Source: an uncultured Bacillota bacterium
GTDB lineage: Bacteria > Bacillota_I > Bacilli_A > RF39 > UBA660
NCBI GenBank assembly: GCA_947165195.1
Contig: CAMUZJ010000001.1
Location: 22,797-86,796, forward strand
DNA length: 64,000 nt
Direction: 5' to 3'
The notes under the pieces were generated by a model, which worked only from the letters and a program-made list of their open reading frames with translations, searched no databases and was not told where the DNA came from. A program made the position numbers and the translations under genes. This document shows positions 34,492-43,181 of this stretch, piece by piece; position 1 is the first letter of the stretch, and each line of letters begins with the position of its first letter.

Positions 34492-35310
34492 ATGGAAAAT
34501 TTATTGGATTTTATTGTTAGCCTAAAGTTACTGATTCTTCCTATTATATATATAATAATAGGAATTATTGCATATGAAATAATTAAAAGAATTATTAAAA
34601 AAGTAACCCTTAATGGACAAAAAAAATTTCAAAGAAAGCAGCAGAAACAAAGAATAGAAACTTTGATTAGTCTTGTTCTAAATATTATAAAATATATAAT
34701 AGTTGTAATTGTGATAGTTGGGATATTAGGAACTTTTGGAGTAAATATTACCTCAATCGTAGCAGGATTAGGTGTTACAACAGCTATTATAGGTCTTGCT
34801 TTTCAAGATTTAGCAAAAGACATCATAGCAGGATTTTCTATAATTACTGAGGCACAATATGAAGTGGGAGATACAATAGAAGTAGATGGTTTTATGGGAG
34901 AAGTTGTATTTTTAGGACTTAAGACAACAAGAATTAGGGACTATAAAGGTGCTACTAAAATTATTGCTAATCACAATATGGACAAAATAATAAATTATAG
35001 CATAAATAACTCATTAGCTGTTGTAGATATACCAATTGACTATGATAATGATATTGAAAAAGTTGAAAAAGTTTTAAATAAACTTGCAGAAGAATTAGAT
35101 GGCAAAATTAAAGAAGCAAGAGGAAGAATGCAAGTATGGGGAATTGATGGTATAGAAAATAGTGATGTTATTTTTAGGATTGTTCTAGAAGTAGAGCCTA
35201 TGAAACATTTAGCAATTCAGCGTTATTTAAGAAAAGAAATAAAAAGGGCATTTGATGAAGCTGGAATAAAAGAACCATTTACTAGATACGAGGTGCATAA
35301 TGGAAAATAG
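34492..35310 (+). CDS. Small-conductance mechanosensitive channel, MscS family
   Basis: 272 residues. Three TM segments, with the third pore helix (VAGLGVTTAIIGLAFQDL) showing the Gly/Ala pattern of MscS, then the beta domain (GDTIEVDGFMGEVVFLGL, TTRIRDYKG). Opens under membrane tension to release solutes. It lies after spo0J as in other Firmicutes (YyaD/YkuT-type neighbourhood). Confidence 0.92.
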   Translation: MENLLDFIVSLKLLILPIIYIIIGIIAYEIIKRIIKKVTLNGQKKFQRKQQKQRIETLISLVLNIIKYIIVVIVIVGILGTFGVNITSIVAGLGVTTAIIGLAFQDLAKDIIAGFSIITEAQYEVGDTIEVDGFMGEVVFLGLKTTRIRDYKGATKIIANHNMDKIINYSINNSLAVVDIPIDYDNDIEKVEKVLNKLAEELDGKIKEARGRMQVWGIDGIENSDVIFRIVLEVEPMKHLAIQRYLRKEIKRAFDEAGIKEPFTRYEVHNGK

Positions 35311-35500
35311 TTTAAAATATGATATAGGAACGAAAGTAGTTATGAAAAAACAACATCCTTGTGGAAGCAATGAATGGGAAATAACTAGAGTCGGAGCAGA
35401 TATTAAAATCAAATGTCTTAATTGTGGAAGGACAATTCTTTTACCTAGGGTTGAATTTAATAAAAAACTTAAGAAAATAATTTCACAGGAAGGGCAATAA
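35300..35500 (+). CDS. DUF951 family small protein (YyzM-like)
   Basis: 66 residues with a conserved HPCGSNEWEITRVGADIKIKC core and a CxxC pair (CLNCG), the DUF951 pattern. Function is unknown; it sits between spo0J and ychF in many Firmicutes. Overlaps mscS by 11 nt. Confidence 0.85.
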   Translation: MENSLKYDIGTKVVMKKQHPCGSNEWEITRVGADIKIKCLNCGRTILLPRVEFNKKLKKIISQEGQ

Positions 35501-35501
35501 T

Positions 35502-37097
35502 ATGAATGATAAGAAAAAATTAAGATTAAAGAAATTTTACTTTCATCCAATAACTGTCTACTTAATATTAATAGGACTAACTATTATATTAAGTGGAATC
35601 TTATCTAGCTTAGAAATGCAAGCAACCTATGATGTGGTTAATAAAAATACATTAGAATTAGAATCAACACTGGTTGCTGTTGAGAATATGTTTAGTTTTG
35701 ATGGACTAAAATTTATAATAAGTAATGCAGCTAAAAATTTCTTGAGTTTTGGTCCATTGTCTAGTTTAATTATTTCCTTAATAGGAATAACAATTGCAGA
35801 AGCTACTGGATTAATTGAAGTATTTTCAAGAAAATATTTAAAAAAAATACCAAAAGGAACGTTAACATTTTTAATAATTTTAGTAGCAACAATTTCATCA
35901 TTAATCAATGATGTTGGATACACAATTTTAATTCCTTTGATTGCATTGGTCTACTTTATTATTGGTAGAAACCCAATTTTAGGAATTGTAACAACATTTT
36001 GTGGAGTAGCATTTGGATATGGAGTTTCAATATTTGTTGGTTCTACAGAAGTTGCATTGATAAATTATACAAAGTTATCAAGTATGTTGATTGATGAAAC
36101 GTCTCATATATCTTTGACAAGTAACTTGATATTTATTATATTAACATCTATTATTTTATCTATAGTAGGAACCTTAATAATAGAAAAAATAATAGCTCCT
36201 AAGATAGGCAAATATAAAAAAGAAGAAGACACTATGGCAACAGAGCAATATAAATCCATAAGCTTAGAAGAGGAAGAGCAAAAATTAATAGAGCAAGAAA
36301 AGAATGAAAAAAAAGGATTAAGATGCTCTATGATAGTAGGAATTATAGTAGTTCTAATATTTATATATTCCTTACTCCCTAATTTACCAAGTTCTGGTAT
36401 GTTATTAGATATGAATGAAAATACCTATTTGAATCAATTATTTGGAGATAATTCATATTTTCAAGATGGATTTACTTATATGGTTGCTCTATTCTTCATA
36501 TTAACAGGTTTAGCATATGGAATAGGTTCAAAATCTATAAAAAGTGACAAAGAATTGATAGAAAGAGCTAATAATAGATTTTCACAAGTAGGTTCCGTAT
36601 TAATGTTAATGTTTGTTGTAGCTCAATTTATAGCAATATTTAAAAAGACTAATATTGGAATAATTATAACCTCATGGTTAGCTAACTTATTAGAATTTTT
36701 AAATCCTACAGGAATTCCTTTACTTATCTTGACTGTAGTATTTATTGCCTTATCAAATTTTGTATTAACAGGTGCTGGAACTAAATGGATGATATTTTCA
36801 CCTGTAGTAGTTCCAATGTTTATGCAATCAAATATATCTCCACAATTTGCTCAGGTTGTTATGAGAGCTGGAGATTCTATGACAAATGGATATACACCTT
36901 TCTTAGCATCCTTTGTTATTTTCTTAGGATACCTAAATATATATAACTTAAATAAAGAAAAACCATACTCTATTAAAAGAGCACTTAATTTAATAACTCC
37001 ATATTTCTTAATTATATCTATAACATGGATTTTAATAATAGTAGGATGGTATATACTGGGATTACCAATAGGGCCTAATGTTTATCCAACAATTTAA
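35502..37097 (+). CDS. AbgT-family transporter
   Basis: 531 residues with about 11-12 TM segments. Family features: N-terminal HPITVYLILIGLTII, AEATGLIE, NDVGYTILIPLIAL, and the re-entrant region with GTGAGTKW-like GAGTKWMIFSPVVVP. AbgT members carry p-aminobenzoyl-glutamate or export sulfonamides/folate breakdown products. The substrate here is not shown. Its placement inside the spo0J-ychF interval is unusual. A charged loop (about residues 240-270) is cytoplasmic. Confidence 0.85.
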   Translation: MNDKKKLRLKKFYFHPITVYLILIGLTIILSGILSSLEMQATYDVVNKNTLELESTLVAVENMFSFDGLKFIISNAAKNFLSFGPLSSLIISLIGITIAEATGLIEVFSRKYLKKIPKGTLTFLIILVATISSLINDVGYTILIPLIALVYFIIGRNPILGIVTTFCGVAFGYGVSIFVGSTEVALINYTKLSSMLIDETSHISLTSNLIFIILTSIILSIVGTLIIEKIIAPKIGKYKKEEDTMATEQYKSISLEEEEQKLIEQEKNEKKGLRCSMIVGIIVVLIFIYSLLPNLPSSGMLLDMNENTYLNQLFGDNSYFQDGFTYMVALFFILTGLAYGIGSKSIKSDKELIERANNRFSQVGSVLMLMFVVAQFIAIFKKTNIGIIITSWLANLLEFLNPTGIPLLILTVVFIALSNFVLTGAGTKWMIFSPVVVPMFMQSNISPQFAQVVMRAGDSMTNGYTPFLASFVIFLGYLNIYNLNKEKPYSIKRALNLITPYFLIISITWILIIVGWYILGLPIGPNVYPTI

Positions 37098-37106
37098 AAT
37101 TTTAAG

Positions 37107-37135
37107 ACTTTTATGTAAATCATAAAAGTTTTTTT
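37107..37135 (+). terminator. Terminator after abgT-like gene
   Basis: Perfect 9-bp stem ACTTTTATG/CATAAAAGT, loop TAAAT, then seven T. Confidence 0.85.
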
Positions 37136-37164
37136 CTTCTATTATCCATAAAATAAAAATAATG

Positions 37165-37173
37165 TGCTATAAT
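37165..37173 (+). promoter_or_regulatory. Extended -10 promoter of ychF
   Basis: TGCTATAAT, perfect TGnTATAAT, 31 nt before ychF. Confidence 0.6.
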
Positions 37174-37203
37174 ACTTAGGAAAATATTTTTGGAGGTAAT
37201 ATT

Positions 37204-38304
37204 ATGAGTTTAACAGCAGGAATAGTAGGATTACCAAATGTAGGAAAGTCTACTTTATTTAATGCAATAACAAATCAAAAAATATTAGCAGAAAATTATC
37301 CATTTGCTACTATTGAACCTAATGTTGGGATTGTAACAGTTCCAGATGATAGAATGGACAAATTGAAAGATATGTATAATCCTGAAAGATTTATACCAAC
37401 TGCTTACGAATTTACAGATATAGCTGGATTAGTAAAAGGTGCTTCACAAGGAGAAGGTTTAGGAAATAAATTTTTATCTCATATAAGAGAAGTAGATGCT
37501 ATTGTTGAAGTGGTTAGATGCTTTGATGATGGGAAGATTATTCATGTTGATGGTAATGTTGACCCAGTAAGAGATATTGAAACAATTAATTTAGAACTTT
37601 CAATATCAGATTTAGATGTTATTAATAGTAGATTAGAAAGAGTTGCAAAGAAGGCAAGAACTACTAAAAATAAGGATGATATGCTAGAAGTAGAAGCTCT
37701 ACAAAAATCAAAAGAAGCATTAGAAAAAAATATACCATTAAGACAAGTAGAATATACAGAAGAAGAAAGAAGATTATTAAAATCCTATAGTTTTTTAACA
37801 ATAAAACCTATTATTTATTTAGCTAATATTAAAGAAGAAGATTTATCAAAAGAAGATAATATGTATGTAAAAAAAGTAAAAGAATATGCCGATAAAGAGA
37901 ACGCAAAAGTAGTAAGTTTATGTGCTAAAGTAGAAGAAGAATTAAGTGAACTAACAAAAGAAGATAAAGAGGAAATGTTAGAAGGATTAGGATTAGATTC
38001 TTCAGGATTAGACAAATTAATTCAAGCAACTTACGATATACTAGGTTTAGCAACATACTTTACAGTAGGAAAAGATGAAGTTAGAGCTTGGACCTTTAAA
38101 AAGGGTATGAATGCTAAACAATGTGCGGGAATTATCCATACAGATTTTGAGAAAGGCTTTATAAGAGCCGAAGTAATTTCATATACTGATCTTATAGAGC
38201 AAGGGAGCGAATTAAAAGTAAAAGAAGCAGGAAAAGCTAGATTGGAAGGAAAAGATTATATAATGCAAGATGGAGATATTTGCCACTTTAGATTTAATGT
38301 ATAG
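37204..38304 (+). CDS. ychF: Obg-family ATPase YchF/EngD
   Basis: 366 residues. P-loop GLPNVGKSTLFNA, DIAGLVKGASQGEGLG and a C-terminal TGS domain (AWTFKKGMNAKQCAG) identify YchF, a ribosome-associated P-loop protein that prefers ATP. GGAGGTAAT precedes the ATG. Position before rpsF is conserved. Confidence 0.97.
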   Translation: MSLTAGIVGLPNVGKSTLFNAITNQKILAENYPFATIEPNVGIVTVPDDRMDKLKDMYNPERFIPTAYEFTDIAGLVKGASQGEGLGNKFLSHIREVDAIVEVVRCFDDGKIIHVDGNVDPVRDIETINLELSISDLDVINSRLERVAKKARTTKNKDDMLEVEALQKSKEALEKNIPLRQVEYTEEERRLLKSYSFLTIKPIIYLANIKEEDLSKEDNMYVKKVKEYADKENAKVVSLCAKVEEELSELTKEDKEEMLEGLGLDSSGLDKLIQATYDILGLATYFTVGKDEVRAWTFKKGMNAKQCAGIIHTDFEKGFIRAEVISYTDLIEQGSELKVKEAGKARLEGKDYIMQDGDICHFRFNV

Positions 38305-38314
38305 GGATTGAAAT

Positions 38315-39091
38315 ATGTTAGAAACTAAAATAAAAATATTTGAAACAAAAATAGAAGATGGAATATTTAGTAGAAATAAAAAATTTTATCCATCTAATGT
38401 TACAGAAAGTGATATATTAAAACGTTTTTTAAGTGTAAAAGAGTATGTTGGAAAAAAATATGGATTTAATGGTAAAAGAGTTTTTCAGCCTCTTCAAAAA
38501 AATGGTACTAACAATGTGGAATATCCAGATGGAAAATATATTATATTAGATGAATCCTACATGACAAAAGAAGATTATTGGTTTGAAAGAATACCAACAG
38601 ATATTTTGATATTAGAAGAAAAGTATAAAGGTATTGTGATTGGACATCAAATGGCAGATTGTCCTATCTTAATAGCAGAAGATAGACAAAAAGGAGTAAC
38701 TGCTTTAGCACACTGTGGTGCATCATATATTGATAGGTTGTTGCCTAAACAAACGATTGAGGCATTAATAAATGCCTATAATAGCAATTTAGAGGATATA
38801 TATGTCTATGTTGGAAGTTGCGCTAAAAAAGAAAATTATGTATATGATAGATTTCCAATTTGGGCTAAGAATAATGCAATATGGGATAAAAATATTAGCT
38901 TAGAAGATGATGGGTATCATATTAATTTAAATGGAGCAATTAAGCAACAATTACAAGATATAGGAATTATCCATATAGAAGAAAGTCCAATAGATACTAT
39001 TTTAGATAATAGCTACTACTCTCATGTTGCAGCAATAAAGGGAGATATCAAAAAAATTGGTCAAAATTTTGTAGGGTTTTATTATATATAA
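38315..39091 (+). CDS. Divergent YfiH/laccase-domain (Cu-oxidase_4) protein
   Basis: 258 residues. MADCPILIAEDRQKG and ALAHCGASY match the ADC and AHAG blocks holding the Cys and His metal ligands, and YVGSCAKKENY matches the GxC..YEV block. The first block, normally QVHG with the third ligand, reads QPLQKNG, so that His is missing. Family members are purine nucleoside phosphorylase/adenosine deaminase-like enzymes; activity here is uncertain. It lies 10 nt after ychF. Confidence 0.75.
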   Translation: MLETKIKIFETKIEDGIFSRNKKFYPSNVTESDILKRFLSVKEYVGKKYGFNGKRVFQPLQKNGTNNVEYPDGKYIILDESYMTKEDYWFERIPTDILILEEKYKGIVIGHQMADCPILIAEDRQKGVTALAHCGASYIDRLLPKQTIEALINAYNSNLEDIYVYVGSCAKKENYVYDRFPIWAKNNAIWDKNISLEDDGYHINLNGAIKQQLQDIGIIHIEESPIDTILDNSYYSHVAAIKGDIKKIGQNFVGFYYI

Positions 39092-39147
39092 ATAAAAAAT
39101 AATTGAATTTATGTAAGTTTATGAAATATAAAATAAGAAAAAATTGC

Positions 39148-39176
39148 TAGACAAGTAAAGGTATTTTTGTTATAAT
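39148..39176 (+). promoter_or_regulatory. SigA promoter of rpsF-ssb-rpsR
   Basis: TAGACA (39148-39153), 17-nt spacer, TATAAT (39171-39176) preceded by TGT (extended -10). Confidence 0.85.
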
Positions 39177-39181
39177 ACCTA

Positions 39182-39242
39182 CGAGTATTTTAAATACTCC
39201 TTGCTGCATATGCGGCCTTATGTCCAAAAGGAGGTGTCAAGA
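39182..39242 (+). promoter_or_regulatory. rpsF 5' leader with hairpin
   Basis: A perfect GAGTATT/AATACTC hairpin (about 39182-39198) and a downstream GCATATGC region precede GGAGGTG. S6:S18 often autoregulate through an mRNA structure in this leader; the conserved bulge could not be confirmed by eye. Confidence 0.35.
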
Positions 39243-39530
39243 ATGAATAAATATGAAATTATGTTCGTTGTAAGACCAGATATGGAAGAAGCAGAAATTA
39301 AAAAAACTGCTGAAGAAATGAAAAAGGTTTTAGAAAATGGACATGCTACTTTTGTAGAAGAAAAAAGTATGGGTCAAAGAGAATTAGCATACGAAATCAA
39401 AAAATTTAAGACTGGATACTATTTCTTATACATAGTTGAAACAAATTCAGATGTTGTAAATGAATTTGATCGTGTTGTTAGAATTAACGAAAAAGTTATT
39501 CGTCATTTAATTGTTAAAGTAGAAGACTAA
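39243..39530 (+). CDS. rpsF: Ribosomal protein S6
   Basis: 95 residues starting MNKYEIMFVVRPD, the S6 pattern, with RELAYEIKKFKTGYY in the middle. ATG 39243 follows GGAGGTGTCAAGA; the frame open to 39201 covers the leader. First gene of rpsF-ssb-rpsR. Confidence 0.96.
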   Translation: MNKYEIMFVVRPDMEEAEIKKTAEEMKKVLENGHATFVEEKSMGQRELAYEIKKFKTGYYFLYIVETNSDVVNEFDRVVRINEKVIRHLIVKVED

Positions 39531-39551
39531 TAAAAAAGAAGAGGGTAATTT

Positions 39552-40052
39552 ATGAATAAAGTTTTTTTAATAGGAAGATTAACCAGAGATCCTGAATTAA
39601 GATATACTGGTAGCAATTTACCGGTAGCAACTTTTTCTTTAGCTGTAAATAGAAATTATACTACTCAAAGTGGAGAAAGAGAAGCTGATTTTATCAATAT
39701 AGTTGTATGGAGAAAGCAAGCTGAAAATGTAAAAAATTATCTTTCACAAGGTAGTCAAGTAGCAATAGAAGGTAGAATTCAAACAAGAAGCTATGATGAT
39801 AATAATGGACAAAAAAGATATGTAACAGAAGTAATAGCTGATAACGTTGAATTTATAGGATCTAGAAGTTCTTCAAATAATTCTAATAATACTAATACTA
39901 CTGATATGAATCAAAGCAATAATGTAAATAGTGGTCCAAGTCCATATGACTTCGGTAGTAGTACAGAACCAAAAGGAACAAATGTAGATAGTAATCCATT
40001 TGCGGATTTTGGTTCAAGTATTCAAATTAGCGATGATGAATTACCTTTCTAG
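39552..40052 (+). CDS. ssb: Single-stranded DNA-binding protein
   Basis: 166 residues. OB-fold start MNKVFLIGRLTRDPELR, a Ser/Asn-rich linker, and the acidic protein-interaction tip DDELPF. Sits between S6 and S18 as usual. Confidence 0.97.
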   Translation: MNKVFLIGRLTRDPELRYTGSNLPVATFSLAVNRNYTTQSGEREADFINIVVWRKQAENVKNYLSQGSQVAIEGRIQTRSYDDNNGQKRYVTEVIADNVEFIGSRSSSNNSNNTNTTDMNQSNNVNSGPSPYDFGSSTEPKGTNVDSNPFADFGSSIQISDDELPF

Positions 40053-40070
40053 AAAAAAGGAGGAAATGAA

Positions 40071-40289
40071 ATGGCAGAAGGATATAGAAGAAAAAAGAAA
40101 ATCTGTTTAATGTGTGCTAATAAAATAGATGTAGACTATAAAAATCCAGAAAGTTTAAGAAGATTTATAAATGAAAAAGGTAAAATGGTACCTAGAAGAG
40201 TTACTGGAACATGTGCATTACATCAAAGAGTTGTATCTAAGCAAGTAAAAAGAGCTAGATCTATTGCTTTTTTACCATATTCTAAATAA
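40071..40289 (+). CDS. rpsR: Ribosomal protein S18, zinc-binding form
   Basis: 72 residues. A Cys pair (CLMC) and a CALH motif make this the C+ zinc-ribbon type. Basic C-terminus KRARSIAFLPY. GGAGG precedes the ATG and a strong terminator follows. Confidence 0.96.
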   Translation: MAEGYRRKKKICLMCANKIDVDYKNPESLRRFINEKGKMVPRRVTGTCALHQRVVSKQVKRARSIAFLPYSK

Positions 40290-40294
40290 AAATT

Positions 40295-40320
40295 ACATAC
40301 CAAGTTGGTATGTTTTTTTT
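40295..40320 (+). terminator. rpsR terminator
   Basis: ACATACC/GGTATGT stem with a 5-nt loop, then eight T. Confidence 0.88.
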
Positions 40321-40385
40321 GACTCTTATAGTTAGACAAATTATATAAATTATTATATAATAAGAATGAGTTGACGGAGGAAAAA

Positions 40386-41372
40386 ATGGGAATACTTAAG
40401 GAAAGAAAAAAATTAAATAATATACTTAAAAAGACCAAAACAATTTTCCTTATGGCACATAAAGATTTGGACTTAGATGCATTAGGAAGTTGTATCGGAA
40501 TGTATTTAATACTTAAACAAAAAAAGAAAGATGTATATATAATAGTTGATGACAAAACTCATGAATTAGGGGTTGAAAAAGCTCTTATTGAATTAGAAGG
40601 GTGTATTAGTATTATAAAAAGTTCTGATATTGATAAAAATTTGAATTATCATTTATCTAAAAATTTATTAATAGTATTAGATACAAATAAGACAAATCTA
40701 GTTCAAAATCAAGAAGTGCTAGAAAAAATAGATAATAAAATAGTTATTGATCACCATGATATAGGAGGAAAAACAATAGAAAATTGTCTTATGATAAACG
40801 ATACTGAAGTATCTAGTACTTGTGAGATGATAACAGACCTAATAGAATTTTATGAGGTACCTATAGATCCTTATTATGCAACTTTGCTTTTAGCGGGTAT
40901 TGTTTTAGATACAAATAACTTTACTTTAAAAACAAATCCCGAAACATTTTATAAGGCCTATTACTTAACATGTTTAGGGGCTAGTGCTAAAAAAGTGCAA
41001 TATTTATTAAAACAAGATATCAATGAATATACAGAAAGACAAAAATTATTATCTACAATAGAAACAATAAATGATAAAATAGCATTTACAAAAGCAACTC
41101 CGTATGCACATTACCGAAGAGAAGAATTGGCAAAAGTAGCAGATACCCTATTATTCTTTAATAATATAGAAGCATCTTTTGTAATAGGAAAAATTAATAA
41201 AGAAACAATAGGTATTAGTGCAAGAAGCTTAGGTAACTATGATATTAATAGAATATTATCTAAATTAGGTGGAGGTGGAAGTACCTATAATGGAGCTGCA
41301 ACATTTCAAAATACAACCATTAGTAAAGTGGAACAGAGATTAAAAAAAGTCATTAAGGAGGAGTCGGAATAA
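40386..41372 (+). CDS. Stand-alone DHH-DHHA1 phosphodiesterase at the gdpP locus
   Basis: 328 residues. DHH motifs are intact: AHKDLDLDALGS, LDTN, the DHH box IDHHD, and a C-terminal DHHA1 with GGGGSTYNGAA. In Bacillus this place, between rpsR and rplI, holds GdpP, a c-di-AMP phosphodiesterase with TM, PAS and GGDEF domains ahead of DHH. None of these N-terminal parts is present. ATG 40386 follows GACGGAGG, so the short form is genuine. By size it resembles the soluble Pde2/NrnA type. Role in c-di-AMP or pApA breakdown is likely but not proven. Confidence 0.85.
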   Translation: MGILKERKKLNNILKKTKTIFLMAHKDLDLDALGSCIGMYLILKQKKKDVYIIVDDKTHELGVEKALIELEGCISIIKSSDIDKNLNYHLSKNLLIVLDTNKTNLVQNQEVLEKIDNKIVIDHHDIGGKTIENCLMINDTEVSSTCEMITDLIEFYEVPIDPYYATLLLAGIVLDTNNFTLKTNPETFYKAYYLTCLGASAKKVQYLLKQDINEYTERQKLLSTIETINDKIAFTKATPYAHYRREELAKVADTLLFFNNIEASFVIGKINKETIGISARSLGNYDINRILSKLGGGGSTYNGAATFQNTTISKVEQRLKKVIKEESE

Positions 41373-41812
41373 TGGAAGTAATATTTATAAAGGATTTAAG
41401 AGGTCAAGGAAAAAAAGGACAAGTTAAAAATGTAAAGGACGGGTATGCAGAAAATTTTTTAATAAAAAACGGATATGCTGTATTGAAAAATTCAGAAAAT
41501 TTGAAAAAGTTAGAATATGAAAAAACAAAGAAAGCTCAAGAAGAAGCAGAAAATAAAAAGTTAGCAGAAGCTTTAAAAATAAAATTGGATAAAGAAGTTT
41601 TAGAATTTAAAGTAAAGACTGGCCAAGGTGATAAAGTTTTTGGAAGTATTAGTTTGAAACAAGTAAAAGATGAATTGACAAAAAAGGGTTATAAGATAGA
41701 TAAAAGCCAAATAGAAATAAATCAAGGAATAGCTTCTTTAGGTTTTCATAATATTGCTATCAATTTATATCCAGGGATAGTAGCAACTATTAAAGTACAT
41801 GTGATAAAATAG
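41372..41812 (+). CDS. rplI: Ribosomal protein L9
   Basis: 146 residues. MEVIFIKDLRGQGKKGQV and the conserved NFLIKNGYA are the L9 signature. Overlaps the DHH gene by one base; followed by dnaB. Confidence 0.96.
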   Translation: MEVIFIKDLRGQGKKGQVKNVKDGYAENFLIKNGYAVLKNSENLKKLEYEKTKKAQEEAENKKLAEALKIKLDKEVLEFKVKTGQGDKVFGSISLKQVKDELTKKGYKIDKSQIEINQGIASLGFHNIAINLYPGIVATIKVHVIK

Positions 41813-41822
41813 AGGTGAGAAT

Positions 41823-43181
41823 ATGCCAATAAGAAATTTACCTAACAATATAGAAGCAGAAGAATCAGTATTAGGGGCATGTTTTCTATCTAAGTATGCA
41901 TTACAAAAAGCAAGTGAAACATTACAACCAGAGTCATTTTTTTACGAAAAGAATAGTAAAATATTTTCTTGTATGATGGATTTAAATGATCAAAAAACTC
42001 CACTTGATTTAACGACAGTAACTAGTTATTTAAATAATCGAAATGAATTAAATGATATTGGAGGAGTAGAATATTTAACAGAAGTTTTAAATTTTGTTCC
42101 AACTGCAAGTAATGTAGACTACTATATAAAAATAGTGGAAGAAACAGCATTACTTAGAAGATTAATTCAAACAGCAACGGAAATTGCTGAAGAGGGATAT
42201 AGAACAGATGAGACGGTAAATGATATTTTAGATAATTCTGAGAAAAAGATATTAAATATAGTTAAAGGAAGAAAAGCTAGCGAATTTAGAAGCATCAAAG
42301 ATGTCTTAGCAAAAACTCAATCTGACTTAGAAAGATTATCTGAAAACAAAGGAGAAATTACAGGATTATCGACTGGTTGGTATGATTTAGATAAACTAAC
42401 GACAGGATTACATGCTAATGAATTTATTATCATTGCAGCAAGACCAGCTATGGGGAAAACAGCATTTGCTCTAAATTTAGCAACTCATGTAGCTATGTCT
42501 CAAGAAAAATCAGTAGCTGTATTTAACTTAGAAATGAGTGCTGAGCAATTAGCAATGCGTATTTTATCTTCCTTAGGACAATTAGAAGGATTTAAACTTA
42601 GAACTGGAAATTTAATGAATAACGATTGGAAAAGAATTAATGAAGCATCCTCTAGATTATCAGGAACTAACTTAGTAATTGATGATACACCAGGGATTAC
42701 TATAGGTGAAATAAGAGCTAAATGTAGAAGACTAGCAAGTAGTGAAAAAGGATTGAGCCTTGTTATAATCGATTATCTTCAATTAATATCTGGTGGAAAA
42801 AATTATGGTACAAATAGACAACAAGAAGTATCTGATATATCCAGAAGTTTAAAAACACTAGCAATGGAATTAAATTTACCAGTTATTGCTTTATCTCAAT
42901 TATCACGTAGTGTAGAAGGAAGAGAAGATAAAAGACCTTTGATGAGTGATTTACGTGAATCAGGGTCAATAGAACAAGATGCTGATATTGTAGCTTTTCT
43001 TTATAGAGATGATTACTACAATAAAGAAGCAAGAACAGAAGACAATAATAGTATAAGTGAACTTATTATTGGAAAACATCGTAATGGACCAACAGCAACT
43101 ATAGAACTATTATTTAAAAAAAATACATCGACTTTCTTAAATTTAAGAAAAGATAGTGAAAATGCGGAGGTTAAAGTTTGA
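41823..43181 (+). CDS. dnaB: Replicative DNA helicase DnaB (DnaC in Bacillus)
   Basis: 452 residues. N-terminal domain, then RecA-like core with Walker A ARPAMGKTAFALN, Walker B VIIDYLQLI and DLRESGSIEQDAD. No intein. It ends in TGA, overlapping the next ATG by one base. Confidence 0.97.
   Translation: MPIRNLPNNIEAEESVLGACFLSKYALQKASETLQPESFFYEKNSKIFSCMMDLNDQKTPLDLTTVTSYLNNRNELNDIGGVEYLTEVLNFVPTASNVDYYIKIVEETALLRRLIQTATEIAEEGYRTDETVNDILDNSEKKILNIVKGRKASEFRSIKDVLAKTQSDLERLSENKGEITGLSTGWYDLDKLTTGLHANEFIIIAARPAMGKTAFALNLATHVAMSQEKSVAVFNLEMSAEQLAMRILSSLGQLEGFKLRTGNLMNNDWKRINEASSRLSGTNLVIDDTPGITIGEIRAKCRRLASSEKGLSLVIIDYLQLISGGKNYGTNRQQEVSDISRSLKTLAMELNLPVIALSQLSRSVEGREDKRPLMSDLRESGSIEQDADIVAFLYRDDYYNKEARTEDNNSISELIIGKHRNGPTATIELLFKKNTSTFLNLRKDSENAEVKV

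Noticed and set aside
41823..43181. Possibility of a mycoplasma-type code (TGA = Trp)
   Set aside because: dnaB, ung, pth and trmN6 all end in TGA at the expected family C-terminus, and Trp is coded by TGG.
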